A DNA stretch of 36,070 nucleotides from an uncultured beta proteobacterium (GCA_903886275.1 CAISLN010000017.1:1-36070), one strand, 5' to 3'. Shown: positions 1-7,614, counted from the stretch's first letter. Notes: generated by a model not told the origin, from the sequence alone. A program made the numbers and translations.

Positions 1-271
1 GCGAAATTGCCCCGACTTGGATGCGCAACTGATGTTTGCGCCCGATGAGTGGAGGGCCGCCTACATCTTGAATCAGAAGAAGCTGCCGGACAAACCGCCC
101 ACGCTCAACGAGGTGGTGCGCTTGATTGCCAGGCTGGGGGGATTTTTGGCACGCACAGGTGACGGCGAGCCCGGCGTCAAGACGATCTGGCTGGGCATGC
201 AGCGGATTCTTGATTTCTCCGCTGGCATTAGATTTTCAAGGGAGCTCCAGGCTCAGGGGACTTGTGTATAA
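1..271 (+). mobile_element. IS4 family (IS50/Tn5-like) transposase, C-terminal fragment
   Basis: The reading frame is open from base 2 through the left window edge and stops at a TAA at 269-271, so only the C-terminal end of the transposase is visible. The peptide carries the typical Tn5-type dimerisation-domain wording: PDEWRAAY, PPTLNEVVRLIARLGGF and DGEPGVKTIWLG. The stop codon lies inside the terminal inverted repeat core (see 260-271), so the gene runs right up to the element's end, as is common in compact IS elements. The element has inserted into, or recombined with, the opine dehydrogenase gene on the opposite strand. Whether the transposase is whole cannot be judged because its N-terminus and catalytic DDE core lie outside the window. 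Confidence 0.85.
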
Positions 272-899
272 CGAGATGGGTTAAGGTGATGCTGAGATAG
301 CTACTCATGAGCTCGATAGGCGCAGGAAATATCGCGCTCAATACGCCTAGGACAGCCTGCTGCTCTTCGGAAGTGTGCTTGTCATGCGTTGCCAAGAAGA
401 GCGTCTCCTTTGGACCGCCCAGTACGCTGGATACGCCGGGTACGGGAGCATAGGCCATATACGGCACATCCTTTAATCCCCAGATAACAACGTTGGGGAG
501 ATGCCCCAAAATATCGTCGGCCATGAGATCAAATCCACTGAAGCCTGGGATGGCGCCTACAAAGACTGGTTTGTTGCGGGGCAGATATGGTTCGATATCT
601 TCGAGCGCTTTGCCACGCACATGCACGGGCACAGTCAGAATTACCACGTCTGCATTTTTTACTGCTTCTTCCGCCAAGTTTGTCACCAAAGCAGGCTTGC
701 CGTACAAACCTGTTCCATCGGGTAGTTGCACCCTAATCCCTTTCGCTCCTAGTCCTTCATTCACCGCCGCGGCCTTGCGTGTGAGCAGCGTTGTGTTGAT
801 GTGCGTATATGTGCTGAATAGACCGGCATATAGGTAGCCAGTGTTACCTGCACCAATGATTGTGACATTGAGTTTTTGGTTTTGACGCGGTGTGTTCAT
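228..899 (-). pseudogene. opine dehydrogenase, truncated by an IS end
   Basis: The first about 205 codons encode the NAD(P)-binding half of an octopine/opine dehydrogenase-like enzyme. There is a Rossmann GAGNTG motif at residues 15-20 and a second conserved stretch, AIPGFSGFD, near residue 116. Such enzymes join the amine of an amino acid to a 2-oxo acid by NAD(P)H-dependent reductive condensation. Family members have about 350 residues; here homology stops at SITLTH, exactly where the IS50-like end begins. The last 17 codons (LVIHKSPEPG...) are read from the IS. The catalytic C-terminal domain is thus missing, so the product is expected to be inactive. The ATG directly follows the stop of the EamA gene, so it is the last visible gene of the minus-strand operon. 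The severed 3' half may lie beyond the IS, outside the window. Confidence 0.8.
260..278 (+). repeat. IS50/Tn5-like terminal repeat end of the insertion sequence
   Basis: The 12 bases at 260-271 (ACTTGTGTATAA) equal the inner 12 bases of the Tn5 outer end, known as ACTTGTGTATAAGAGTCAG. The outer 7 bases here (CGAGATG) do not match it. The IS boundary therefore falls at about 272-280. Either this family member has different terminal bases, or the element's tip has been lost. The left end is outside the window, so a target-site duplication cannot be checked. Confidence 0.65.
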
Positions 900-1784
900 T
901 TAGAGCGTGTCCTTGGTTAAAAATGCTTGGTTGAATCTCGCTTGCAGGGATGGTTGCGTGAAGATCACCACCATGCAGAAGAGTAGTGAGCTGCCAACAA
1001 TCGCCATGGTCGGCGGCACCTCACGAAAAATGACGTAACCGACCACATAACTTAAGGGGAGTGCTAGATACATCACTGAAGCAACGGCGCTAGCGGATAG
1101 ACGTTTCAAACCGTTGATCCATAGGAGGCTGTAAACAGTTCCAAGCCCAGCAGCAATAAGCAACAACCCCATATCACGCATACCGATGTGCGTGAAGTTG
1201 TCATGGGACATTAGTACGCCTGCAGTAGCTGCGAAAATGGAAATCCAGAACAGTAGAGAGAGAGCTGACAAGTGCGCTCCATCGCGCTTTGTCAACACAG
1301 CCATGAGCGCCCATGCAGCGGCCCCAGTCAATGCGATCAAGGCATCGGAATAGCTGACAGCGGCAACCATTTCGGAGCTGCCTTGGCCGCTGAATATCAC
1401 AAGCGTCACACCGAAGAACCCCAGAATGCTCAATGCCCACTTCGCAGGCCCAAGCTTCTCACCACCGATGAGGGCGGCAAACACAGACGTCAGCAAAGGC
1501 TCTGCAAAAAATATGGCAATTGCTACGGGCAGCTGCAATCGTTGAAGTGAATAGAACAAACAGAAAGTGCCCGTCAGATTCAAAACTGCTCGCATGATGT
1601 GCGTGCGTTCGAATGGTTTCCATTCGTGCGGTTTGAGGTGACGCAGAGTAAATGGCAGTAGGATGAATATTGAAAATATCCATCGCCAAGCTACGATGGC
1701 CCACGTCGAAACTTCCGAAGAAACAAGCTTGATTGACACGTCCATCAAAAGGCTTGCCAGCAAGGCTCCATAAGCTAGGTGCAT
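900..1784 (-). CDS. EamA/DMT family transporter (putative metabolite exporter)
   Basis: This 294-residue protein is almost entirely hydrophobic, with about ten membrane segments arranged as two EamA repeats (roughly residues 1-130 and 145-280). The second repeat shows the usual PLSYVVGYVIFRE ending. EamA proteins are drug/metabolite exporters in the inner membrane. The ATG is supported by an AGGAG about 8 bases upstream and an in-frame stop just before it. It lies 109 bases after the SbnA-like gene's end and abuts the opine dehydrogenase. An EamA exporter next to an opine dehydrogenase is also the arrangement for pseudopaline export (CntI/ZrmD) in Pseudomonas. By that analogy it probably exports the product of this cluster; the substrate is inference. 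Confidence 0.85.
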   Translation of the reverse strand: MHLAYGALLASLLMDVSIKLVSSEVSTWAIVAWRWIFSIFILLPFTLRHLKPHEWKPFERTHIMRAVLNLTGTFCLFYSLQRLQLPVAIAIFFAEPLLTSVFAALIGGEKLGPAKWALSILGFFGVTLVIFSGQGSSEMVAAVSYSDALIALTGAAAWALMAVLTKRDGAHLSALSLLFWISIFAATAGVLMSHDNFTHIGMRDMGLLLIAAGLGTVYSLLWINGLKRLSASAVASVMYLALPLSYVVGYVIFREVPPTMAIVGSSLLFCMVVIFTQPSLQARFNQAFLTKDTL

Positions 1785-1853
1785 TTTCTATGGCTCCTGT
1801 AAGGCGCAACGTTGTGTGACTAGGCTGGAGCGAGTATTCAAATAGTTCATGAT

Positions 1854-2894
1854 TCAAACGGTCTCTGCAAAGGCCTGTTCATGGGCATGTTCTACTGGAT
1901 GATGTGGGATCCACTTTTCAAGCTGTAATAACACCGATCCGTCCAAAAGACCGCGTTGTTGGAGCCATTCGTCGTTAAAAATGGTGTGGAGATATTTTTC
2001 ACCCCCATCACATACATTGCAAACAGTGACCCCACTGAAATTACCGTTGTGGACAATCTCTAGCGCTCGAAAAAGTGCCCCGCCAGTTGACCCGCCAATA
2101 AGGAGTCCCGTGCGTCTTCCAATGAAACGGCAAGTACCAAATGCATGTTGATCGCTCACAGTCAGACCGACATCGACAACTCGAAAGTCCATCACCTCCC
2201 CGATGGTGTCACCAGGTGGCGTGCCTGTTCCGGACTGGTAGTAGCTATGTCCTGGGCCACCAAAGATGATGGAACCTTCGGGCTCCACAGCAACAATTTG
2301 TGTGGTTGGATTTAGCGCCTTTAGTCTCGAACCCACACCAGTGATAGAGCCACCAGTCCCAGCACAGGAGACATAGAGTTTGAGCGATTCACCGAACTGT
2401 TTGTGGATGTCGTCAGCTAAGGGGTAGTAACCCACAGGATTGCCAGGGTTGTCAGACTGTTGCATAAATACGGCGTTCGGCAATTCTCTTGCAATCTTTG
2501 CAGCGGTGCTTTGTCGCTCTACTACGGCGACCTCATTTTCGGCATACGTGCCGGATACAAAGTGCAACTCCCCGCCCATTGCCTGGATGGTGAGCAACTT
2601 GTCACGCGCTGCATGGTGATCTACCACCGCGATGAAACGATATCCACGCTCAGCTGCTACGGTGGCCAAGCCAATACCAGTATTGCCTGATGAACTTTCA
2701 ACGATAGTCCCACCTGGATGAAGGTGGCCAAGTCGCTCTGCACGATCGACCATCGATACGGACATGCGGTCTTTCATACTTCCTCCTGGGTTGTATTTTT
2801 CAAGTTTTAGGAATAGTCGCGCATCTGGATTGCTTACTGGCAGTTCCATAAATGGACCAATGCCGATGAGATCAGTAAGTTTTCGGGCAATCAT
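1854..2894 (-). CDS. SbnA-like PLP-dependent synthase (cysteine synthase superfamily)
   Basis: This 346-residue fold-type II PLP enzyme has the PLP lysine in PGGSMKDR (about K41), the substrate loop SSSGNTG (about 67-73), the phosphate-binding loop AGTGGSITG (about 178-186) and GGSTGG near 267. The GGSMKDR and GSIIFG wording resembles SbnA of staphyloferrin B biosynthesis more than housekeeping CysK/CysM. SbnA joins O-phosphoserine and glutamate to give N-(2-amino-2-carboxyethyl)-glutamate. I infer a similar beta-replacement in which an amino acid amine attacks a serine-derived aminoacrylate. The ATG at 2894 is chosen because it overlaps the upstream stop as ATGA and has AGGAG nine bases before it; a GTG at 2903 is possible. 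No SbnB-type partner is visible; an opine dehydrogenase and a decarboxylase are present instead. Confidence 0.82.
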   Translation of the reverse strand: MIARKLTDLIGIGPFMELPVSNPDARLFLKLEKYNPGGSMKDRMSVSMVDRAERLGHLHPGGTIVESSSGNTGIGLATVAAERGYRFIAVVDHHAARDKLLTIQAMGGELHFVSGTYAENEVAVVERQSTAAKIARELPNAVFMQQSDNPGNPVGYYPLADDIHKQFGESLKLYVSCAGTGGSITGVGSRLKALNPTTQIVAVEPEGSIIFGGPGHSYYQSGTGTPPGDTIGEVMDFRVVDVGLTVSDQHAFGTCRFIGRRTGLLIGGSTGGALFRALEIVHNGNFSGVTVCNVCDGGEKYLHTIFNDEWLQQRGLLDGSVLLQLEKWIPHHPVEHAHEQAFAETV

Positions 2895-4303
2895 TTGGCA
2901 CACTCCTGTGTAAAAGTTAAATTTGAGAAATCGATGTTCAGTCGTGCAGGTGTGGGGTGGTGATGAAAGTTGTTCTCCAAAAGGTCCATGTGGTAGCCAC
3001 CTGTATTGATAAATGCCAAGGCGTCACCGCTGGCAATCGCAACGTCGCCGGAGAAGGGCCTATAGGCAATGATGTCGTCCTCAAGGCAGCTATGCCCGGC
3101 GAGGTAATAGGCAGGTGTTGTCTTGATGGGGGCACGTCCGCGTGGACCAAAACGCAGCAAAATTGGGTCACACAGATAGTCGGACTGGAACCATGTCTCG
3201 CTGGCGCTGAAACTACTGCCATTGAGAAAAACGGTGCTAAAGCTGCCACGGTCCTTCACCAGACCAACGCTAAAGAGACTGATCGCAACTTGGTCGAGTG
3301 CAGAACGACCAGGCTCGACAGCAAGGGTTATGTCACAACGCCGCAGCCAGTCAGCAATTTTGAGTCCGGGAGCGAGGAAATAGTCCATGAATTCACGCAT
3401 CCAGGCTTCCAACGTTAGTCTTCCCCCGTAAGGATAGAACCACGAAGGCTGACCACCTTTGTATTCAACCGCGCTGCCCTGATGCAATTCCATGAAAGTT
3501 TCGAATGCATCAGGTGCCACGTACTGAACGGGCATCCCACCGCCAATGTTGATGAACTGCGTCTTCAACCCGTGAGTGTCCAACACTTCGGAAAGCCCAA
3601 CCAACTCCGCAACGGACCTTCCACGTTCAATTGCTGAATACCCCGATAAGTGCATATGGAATCCGATGAATTCAATCAACAGACGAAACTCGGTAAGAAT
3701 TCGGGTGCAAGCCATAACATCTTCGGTACTCATTCCGAAGCGAGTTTTTGCCTTAAAAGAAGGGCGATATCGCAAATAGATTCGGGCAGGATTTTGTGAG
3801 CGATGGGACATGACATGATCGCGAAGCGCGCGCAACTCTTCAACCGAATCTATTGAGATATTCACATTGCGTTCGATAGCTGCTTGAAACAGAGACGTTG
3901 GCTTTACTGGGCCTGACAGAGAGAGCGGAGTGTGTAAGGGGCTTAGTTCACACGCCAGTTTGAACTCATACTCGCTAGCCACATCGATACCGAAGCCAGA
4001 AGCCGCAGCAGTGCTGACCAATCCACGCCCCTTATTGGCCTTCATTGCGTAGTAAACCTGCGCCTTTACACCATGGGATTGGATCGCTGCTTCAATCTTG
4101 GCTAAGTTTGCTGCCAAAACTTGTGGTGCTACAAGGTGTAGCGGTGATCCATATTGCTCCAACAAACTGTGAATTCGTGATTGGTTTTCCTCCAAAAATG
4201 AATGCCATTCTGAGTGAATAATGGGACTCAGATTGCAATTCAGCGTCTGAAGTGATTCGGTTGATCTAACGATTTGGGTCTGAGCTGTGGGCGATACATG
4301 CAT
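2891..4303 (-). CDS. fold-type III PLP-dependent decarboxylase (LysA/ODC-like)
   Basis: This 470-residue protein has the alanine racemase-like barrel of LysA and ornithine-type decarboxylases. PLP lysine K88 is in YYAMKANKG, the HMHLSG strand is near 216, the glycine loop NIGGGMPV near 252, EPGRS near 330, and the catalytic Cys/acidic box HSCLEDD at 404-410, followed by TGGYHMD near 434. It has about 50 residues more than a typical LysA, partly as an insert around 280-310 and an N-terminal extension of about 45 residues. It is the first gene of the operon, with AGGAGA seven bases before the ATG. SbnH of staphyloferrin B and the achromobactin cluster decarboxylase belong to this fold. Decarboxylation of a diamino-acid intermediate is therefore my proposal, rather than lysine synthesis. 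The substrate is not determinable from sequence. Confidence 0.82.
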   Translation of the reverse strand: MHVSPTAQTQIVRSTESLQTLNCNLSPIIHSEWHSFLEENQSRIHSLLEQYGSPLHLVAPQVLAANLAKIEAAIQSHGVKAQVYYAMKANKGRGLVSTAAASGFGIDVASEYEFKLACELSPLHTPLSLSGPVKPTSLFQAAIERNVNISIDSVEELRALRDHVMSHRSQNPARIYLRYRPSFKAKTRFGMSTEDVMACTRILTEFRLLIEFIGFHMHLSGYSAIERGRSVAELVGLSEVLDTHGLKTQFINIGGGMPVQYVAPDAFETFMELHQGSAVEYKGGQPSWFYPYGGRLTLEAWMREFMDYFLAPGLKIADWLRRCDITLAVEPGRSALDQVAISLFSVGLVKDRGSFSTVFLNGSSFSASETWFQSDYLCDPILLRFGPRGRAPIKTTPAYYLAGHSCLEDDIIAYRPFSGDVAIASGDALAFINTGGYHMDLLENNFHHHPTPARLNIDFSNLTFTQECAK

Positions 4304-4375
4304 CTCTGTTCTCCTGGCGAGACCTCGTTTTTAGCAGTGACGCTTGGGTGAATACAGTTCAAATATCAGATAGGG

Positions 4376-4394
4376 CTATTCGATTTTTTGATAG
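4376..4394 (-). promoter_or_regulatory. candidate operator dyad upstream of the decarboxylase operon
   Basis: CTAT-N11-ATAG (19 bp), interrupted by a T-run, lies about 73 bases before the decarboxylase ATG. The geometry (T-N11-A) resembles LysR-type sites, but no LysR gene is in view. I could not recognise a Fur or Zur box in this 224-base gap. Weak call. Confidence 0.25.
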
Positions 4395-4423
4395 AGTCCG
4401 GCTCGCATAATTCCCCATGAAAA

Positions 4424-4453
4424 TGGCGTGGCGTGGCGTGGCGTGGCGTGGCG
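4424..4453. repeat. tandem repeat, six perfect copies of TGGCG
   Basis: Six uninterrupted TGGCG pentamers lie between the metallophore-like operon and the MNT gene. Such short repeats are prone to slipped-strand length change. It is about 120 bases upstream of the decarboxylase start and about 75 bases before the MNT gene, so copy number might alter promoter spacing on either side. The repeat itself is certain; any function is inference. Confidence 0.9.
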
Positions 4454-4527
4454 TAGTCGTTGCCGATGAAAAAGCCGGGGCGAGTTCAGTAGCAGGTTTG
4501 TGCACATAATTTGCAACGGATCAATTT

Positions 4528-4836
4528 ATGCATTACTTACTGAGCCAAAAAAAATCCGAGGTGGCCAGACTCTGCCGCAGCGCCGGTGTGCGGCGCTTGG
4601 ATGTTTTTGGCTCGGCCGTGCGTGCAGATTTTGACTCTGCGCGCAGTGATCTGGATTTTTTGGTTGAATTTGAAGAAGCCGCACCGGTGGCCTACGCACA
4701 GGCATTCTTCTCATTGAAGTCTGGCTTGGAAGCGCTGTTCAGTCGCCCCGTGGACTTGCTCACACCCAGAAACCTTGAAAACCCATTTTTGCGTAGCCGG
4801 ATCGCAGCAGAGCGCGAAGCCTTGTATGCATGCTGA
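4528..4836 (+). CDS. MNT-domain nucleotidyltransferase (MntA-like antitoxin)
   Basis: This 102-residue protein is a minimal nucleotidyltransferase of the Pol-beta superfamily. The signature is GSAVRADFDSARSDLDFLV (residues 28-46), containing the GS...DxD metal-binding motif. A third acidic position lies in RPVDLLT near 74. MntA proteins of this kind neutralise their HEPN-domain partner HepT by transferring AMP to a tyrosine of the toxin. The 3' end overlaps the start of what used to be hepT (4826), which is now decayed. The nucleotidyltransferase is therefore an antitoxin without a functional toxin, though its reading frame is intact. Confidence 0.8.
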   Translation: MHYLLSQKKSEVARLCRSAGVRRLDVFGSAVRADFDSARSDLDFLVEFEEAAPVAYAQAFFSLKSGLEALFSRPVDLLTPRNLENPFLRSRIAAEREALYAC

Positions 4837-4946
4837 TAGCGCCAAGGCGCAGAGGCTATGCCACTGTCGATGACCAAGTGGTGTGGGGCGTTGTCGAGGC
4901 GAATATTGAGCCCTTGTCCAAGGCACTCGCGAAGTTACTGGCTTGA
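4826..4946 (+). pseudogene. hepT remnant (HEPN toxin gene with internal deletion)
   Basis: Translation from the ATG at 4826 gives a HepT-like N-terminus (MHADSAKAQR) and then hits a stop. From 4854, in the next frame, the sequence reads GYATVDDQVVWGVV and continues to a TGA at 4944-4946. That matches the conserved HepT C-terminal helix (usually HGYDxVDDxxVW). About 70 residues between the two, including the Rx4HxY catalytic motif, are gone, and the two ends are out of frame. The ATG overlaps the MNT gene as in intact mntA-hepT operons. The gene is dead, consistent with loss of the toxin while the antitoxin survives. Confidence 0.75.
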
Positions 4947-5027
4947 GCCAACGCCACTGTGGGTGGTCTTAAAAGGCTCCCCTTGCTGCAGGCCTCTGAC
5001 TGGGTAGGACATGCTCTTCTGTCACAA

Positions 5028-5049
5028 TTGACGTTTACGTAAACGTCAA
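5028..5049. promoter_or_regulatory. 22-bp perfect palindrome upstream of the thiolase gene (LiuR-like site)
   Basis: The half-site TTGACGTTTAC is followed directly by its exact reverse complement, giving a 22-bp perfect dyad that ends 15 bases before the thiolase ATG. The ACGTxxACGT-type core resembles the operator I remember for LiuR, the MerR-family regulator of branched-chain amino acid and acyl-CoA catabolism in proteobacteria. The left arm also contains a -35-like TTGACG. The palindrome is certain; the regulator's identity is inference. Confidence 0.7.
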
Positions 5050-5064
5050 CCCAAGAGGTTTGTT

Positions 5065-6246
5065 ATGTCCGAATCCATTGTCATCGTCAGCGCCGTGCGC
5101 ACCCCCATGGGAAGCTTCATGGGCGACTTCGCCTCACTCTCTGCCAACGACCTCGGTGGTGGCGCCATCCGGGCTGCGGTGGCGCGTGCGGGCATTGCGC
5201 CGGAGCTGGTCACCGAGGTGATTTTTGGCAACTGCCTGATGGCAGGCCAGGGCCAGGCACCGGCACGCCAGGCGGCCTTTAAGGGCGGCTTGCCCATCAG
5301 TGCTGGCGCGGTGACGCTGTCGAAGATGTGCGGCTCGGGCATGCGCGCGGCCATGTTCTGCCATGACATGCTTCTCGCAGGCAGCCACGATGTGCTGATC
5401 GCCGGCGGCATGGAGAGCATGAGCAATGCGCCCTACCTGCTGCCCAAGGCGCGCGCCGGCATGCGCATAGGCCATGAGCGCGTGATGGACCACATGATGC
5501 TCGATGGCCTGGAAGACGCCTATGAGGCTGGCCGCTCCATGGGCACCTTTGGCGAAGACTGCGCCGCCAAATACGGGTTCACCCGCGCCCAACAAGACGC
5601 CTTTGCCACCACCAGCGTGCAGCGCGCTCAAGCAGCGATTGCGGCCGGCCGCTTTGCCGCCGAGATCACGCCGGTGCTGGTGAAGACGCGCGCTGGTGAA
5701 GTTGAGATTGCCATGGACGAGGGCCCGGGCAAGATCAAACTGGAAAAAATCCCCACGCTCAAATCCGCCTTTAAGAAGGACGGCACCATCACCGCCGCCA
5801 GCAGCAGCTCCATCAGCGACGGCGCGGCCGCCCTGGTGATGATGCGTGCCAGCACCGCATTGGCCATGGGGCTGCAACCGCTGGCGCGACTGGTGGCGCA
5901 CGCCAACCAGGCGCAAGAGCCCAACTGGTTTGCCACCGCCCCCGTGGGTGCCGTCAACAAGGTGCTGGCCAAGGCCGACTGGACGGTGGAGGACGTGGAC
6001 CTGTGGGAGGTGAACGAGGCCTTTGCCGTGGTGGCCATGGCGCTGATGGCGGACCTGAATCTCCCGCATGAGAAGGTGAATGTGAATGGCGGCGCCTGTG
6101 CTTTGGGTCACCCGATTGGCGCATCCGGTGCGCGCATCATGGTGACGCTGATTCACGCGCTCAAAGCCCGTGGTTTGAAAAAGGGTGTGGCGACCCTGTG
6201 CATTGGTGGCGGTGAAGCGACTGCGGTGGCTTTGGAACTGCTTTGA
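5065..6246 (+). CDS. acetyl-CoA C-acyltransferase (thiolase)
   Basis: This 393-residue protein is full length for a class II thiolase. The nucleophilic cysteine is C89 in KMCGSGMRA. The NxNGGACALGHPIGASGAR signature near residue 340-355 carries the catalytic histidine, and CIGGGEA near 380 carries the second cysteine. It catalyses reversible Claisen condensation or cleavage of 3-oxoacyl-CoA. Acetoacetyl-CoA is the likely substrate, but chain-length preference cannot be read here. An AAGAGG ribosome site lies just before the ATG. It is followed by an acyl-CoA dehydrogenase on the same strand, so a role in fatty acid or branched-chain acid catabolism is likely. Confidence 0.9.
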   Translation: MSESIVIVSAVRTPMGSFMGDFASLSANDLGGGAIRAAVARAGIAPELVTEVIFGNCLMAGQGQAPARQAAFKGGLPISAGAVTLSKMCGSGMRAAMFCHDMLLAGSHDVLIAGGMESMSNAPYLLPKARAGMRIGHERVMDHMMLDGLEDAYEAGRSMGTFGEDCAAKYGFTRAQQDAFATTSVQRAQAAIAAGRFAAEITPVLVKTRAGEVEIAMDEGPGKIKLEKIPTLKSAFKKDGTITAASSSSISDGAAALVMMRASTALAMGLQPLARLVAHANQAQEPNWFATAPVGAVNKVLAKADWTVEDVDLWEVNEAFAVVAMALMADLNLPHEKVNVNGGACALGHPIGASGARIMVTLIHALKARGLKKGVATLCIGGGEATAVALELL

Positions 6247-6480
6247 TTCTTTTCGTGCTTGCTGATTTGCTCATCCGCTACGTGGCTTCTATCGCTCGCG
6301 CCGTGGCCGGGTATGCCGGTGGCCTCATGGTGGAGTACCACAAATCGGCCCCCGGCACACCCGAGCCCGTCGCTGGACTGCGCGGGGGTTGCACAAGGGA
6401 GTCCGTGGGCACAGTGCACGGTATTCGCGTGGCGTAAAAGCCCGCTGGGAAACGACCTGAATAATAAATTGGAGACACAC

Positions 6481-7611
6481 ATGCTGCTGACACTAGACCA
6501 GGAAATGATCCGCGACGCGGTGCGCGATTTTGCGCAAGCCGAACTCTGGCCCAACGCCGCCAAGTGGGACAAGGAACATACCTTTCCCAAGGAGGTCCAC
6601 AAGGGCCTGGCGGCGCTCGGTGCCTATGGCATCTGCGTGCCCGAAGAGCTGGGCGGTGCGGGCCTTGACTATGTGACGCTGGCCCTCGTCCTAGAGGAAA
6701 TTGCGGCCGGCGACGGCGGCACCAGCACGGTGATCAGCGTGACCAATTGCCCGGTCAACGCCATCCTGATGCGCTACGGCAATGTGCAGCAAAAGAAGCA
6801 GTGGCTCACCCCGCTGGCACAGGGCCAGATGCTGGGCGCGTTTTGTTTGACCGAGCCCCATGTGGGCTCCGACGCCTCGTCCCTGCGCACCACGGCAGCT
6901 AAACAAGGCGATCATTACGTGATCAACGGCGTCAAGCAATTCATCACCAGCGGCAAGAATGGCGATGTGGCGATTGTGCTGGCGGTCACCGACAAGGGCG
7001 CTGGCAAAAAGGGCATGAGCGCCTTTCTCGTGCCCACCAACGCGCCGGGCTATACCGTGGCGCGGCTCGAAGACAAGCTGGGCCAACATTCCAGCGACAC
7101 CGCGCAGATCAACTTCGACAACTGTCGTATTCCCGTAGAGAACCTGATCGGCAAAGAAGGAGAGGGCTATGGCATTGCCCTGGGCGGGCTGGAGGGCGGG
7201 CGCATCGGCATTGCCGCGCAAAGCGTGGGCATGGCGCGCAGTGCCTTTGAGGTGGCCCTGGCCTATGCCAAGGACCGCCAGAGTTTTGGCACCGCCATCT
7301 TCAACCACCAGGCCGTGGGATTTCGCTTAGCCGAATGCGCCACGCAGATCGAGGCCGCGCGCCAACTGATCTGGCATGCCGCAGCTCTGCGCGATGCCGG
7401 ACGCCCCTGCCTGAAAGAGGCCGCCATGGCCAAGCTGTTTGCCAGCGAGATGGCCGAGAAGGTCTGCAGCGTGGCGATCCAAACGCTGGGCGGTTACGGC
7501 TATGTGACCGACTTTCCGGTGGAGCGCATTTACCGCGATGTGCGCGTCTGCCAGATTTACGAGGGCACCTCCGACGTGCAAAAGATCATCATCCAGCGCG
7601 CCTTGGCCTAA
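6481..7611 (+). CDS. acyl-CoA dehydrogenase (short/medium-chain type)
   Basis: This 376-residue FAD enzyme oxidises acyl-CoA to 2-enoyl-CoA and passes electrons to ETF. Visible signatures include CLTEPHVGSDASS (about 124-136), KQFITSG, the GQHSSDTAQINF stretch, and near the C-terminus QTLGGYGYVTDFPVER and QIYEGTSDVQK. The YEGT glutamate is the catalytic base position of short- and medium-chain dehydrogenases; isovaleryl-CoA dehydrogenases lack Glu there, which argues against LiuA. The ATG at 6481 follows a GGAGA; a longer in-frame extension upstream to 6259 has no family similarity. The 234 bases after the thiolase hold no recognisable gene. The MBL-fold gene starts three bases after the stop. 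Confidence 0.88.
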   Translation: MLLTLDQEMIRDAVRDFAQAELWPNAAKWDKEHTFPKEVHKGLAALGAYGICVPEELGGAGLDYVTLALVLEEIAAGDGGTSTVISVTNCPVNAILMRYGNVQQKKQWLTPLAQGQMLGAFCLTEPHVGSDASSLRTTAAKQGDHYVINGVKQFITSGKNGDVAIVLAVTDKGAGKKGMSAFLVPTNAPGYTVARLEDKLGQHSSDTAQINFDNCRIPVENLIGKEGEGYGIALGGLEGGRIGIAAQSVGMARSAFEVALAYAKDRQSFGTAIFNHQAVGFRLAECATQIEAARQLIWHAAALRDAGRPCLKEAAMAKLFASEMAEKVCSVAIQTLGGYGYVTDFPVERIYRDVRVCQIYEGTSDVQKIIIQRALA

Positions 7612-7614
7612 AAG

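Noticed and set aside
1854..4303. Housekeeping cysteine synthase plus diaminopimelate decarboxylase (amino acid biosynthesis)
   Set aside because: The motifs GGSMKDR and GSIIFG fit SbnA better, and the decarboxylase has an extension and insert and is coupled to an exporter and opine dehydrogenase. Not excluded without phylogeny.
5134..6156. 340-codon open frame antisense to the thiolase
   Set aside because: Histidine- and glycine-rich shadow with no domain; the plus strand is a canonical thiolase.
6259..6480. 74-residue N-terminal extension of the acyl-CoA dehydrogenase
   Set aside because: Not similar to the family; the ATG at 6481 has a good ribosome site and gives the normal length.
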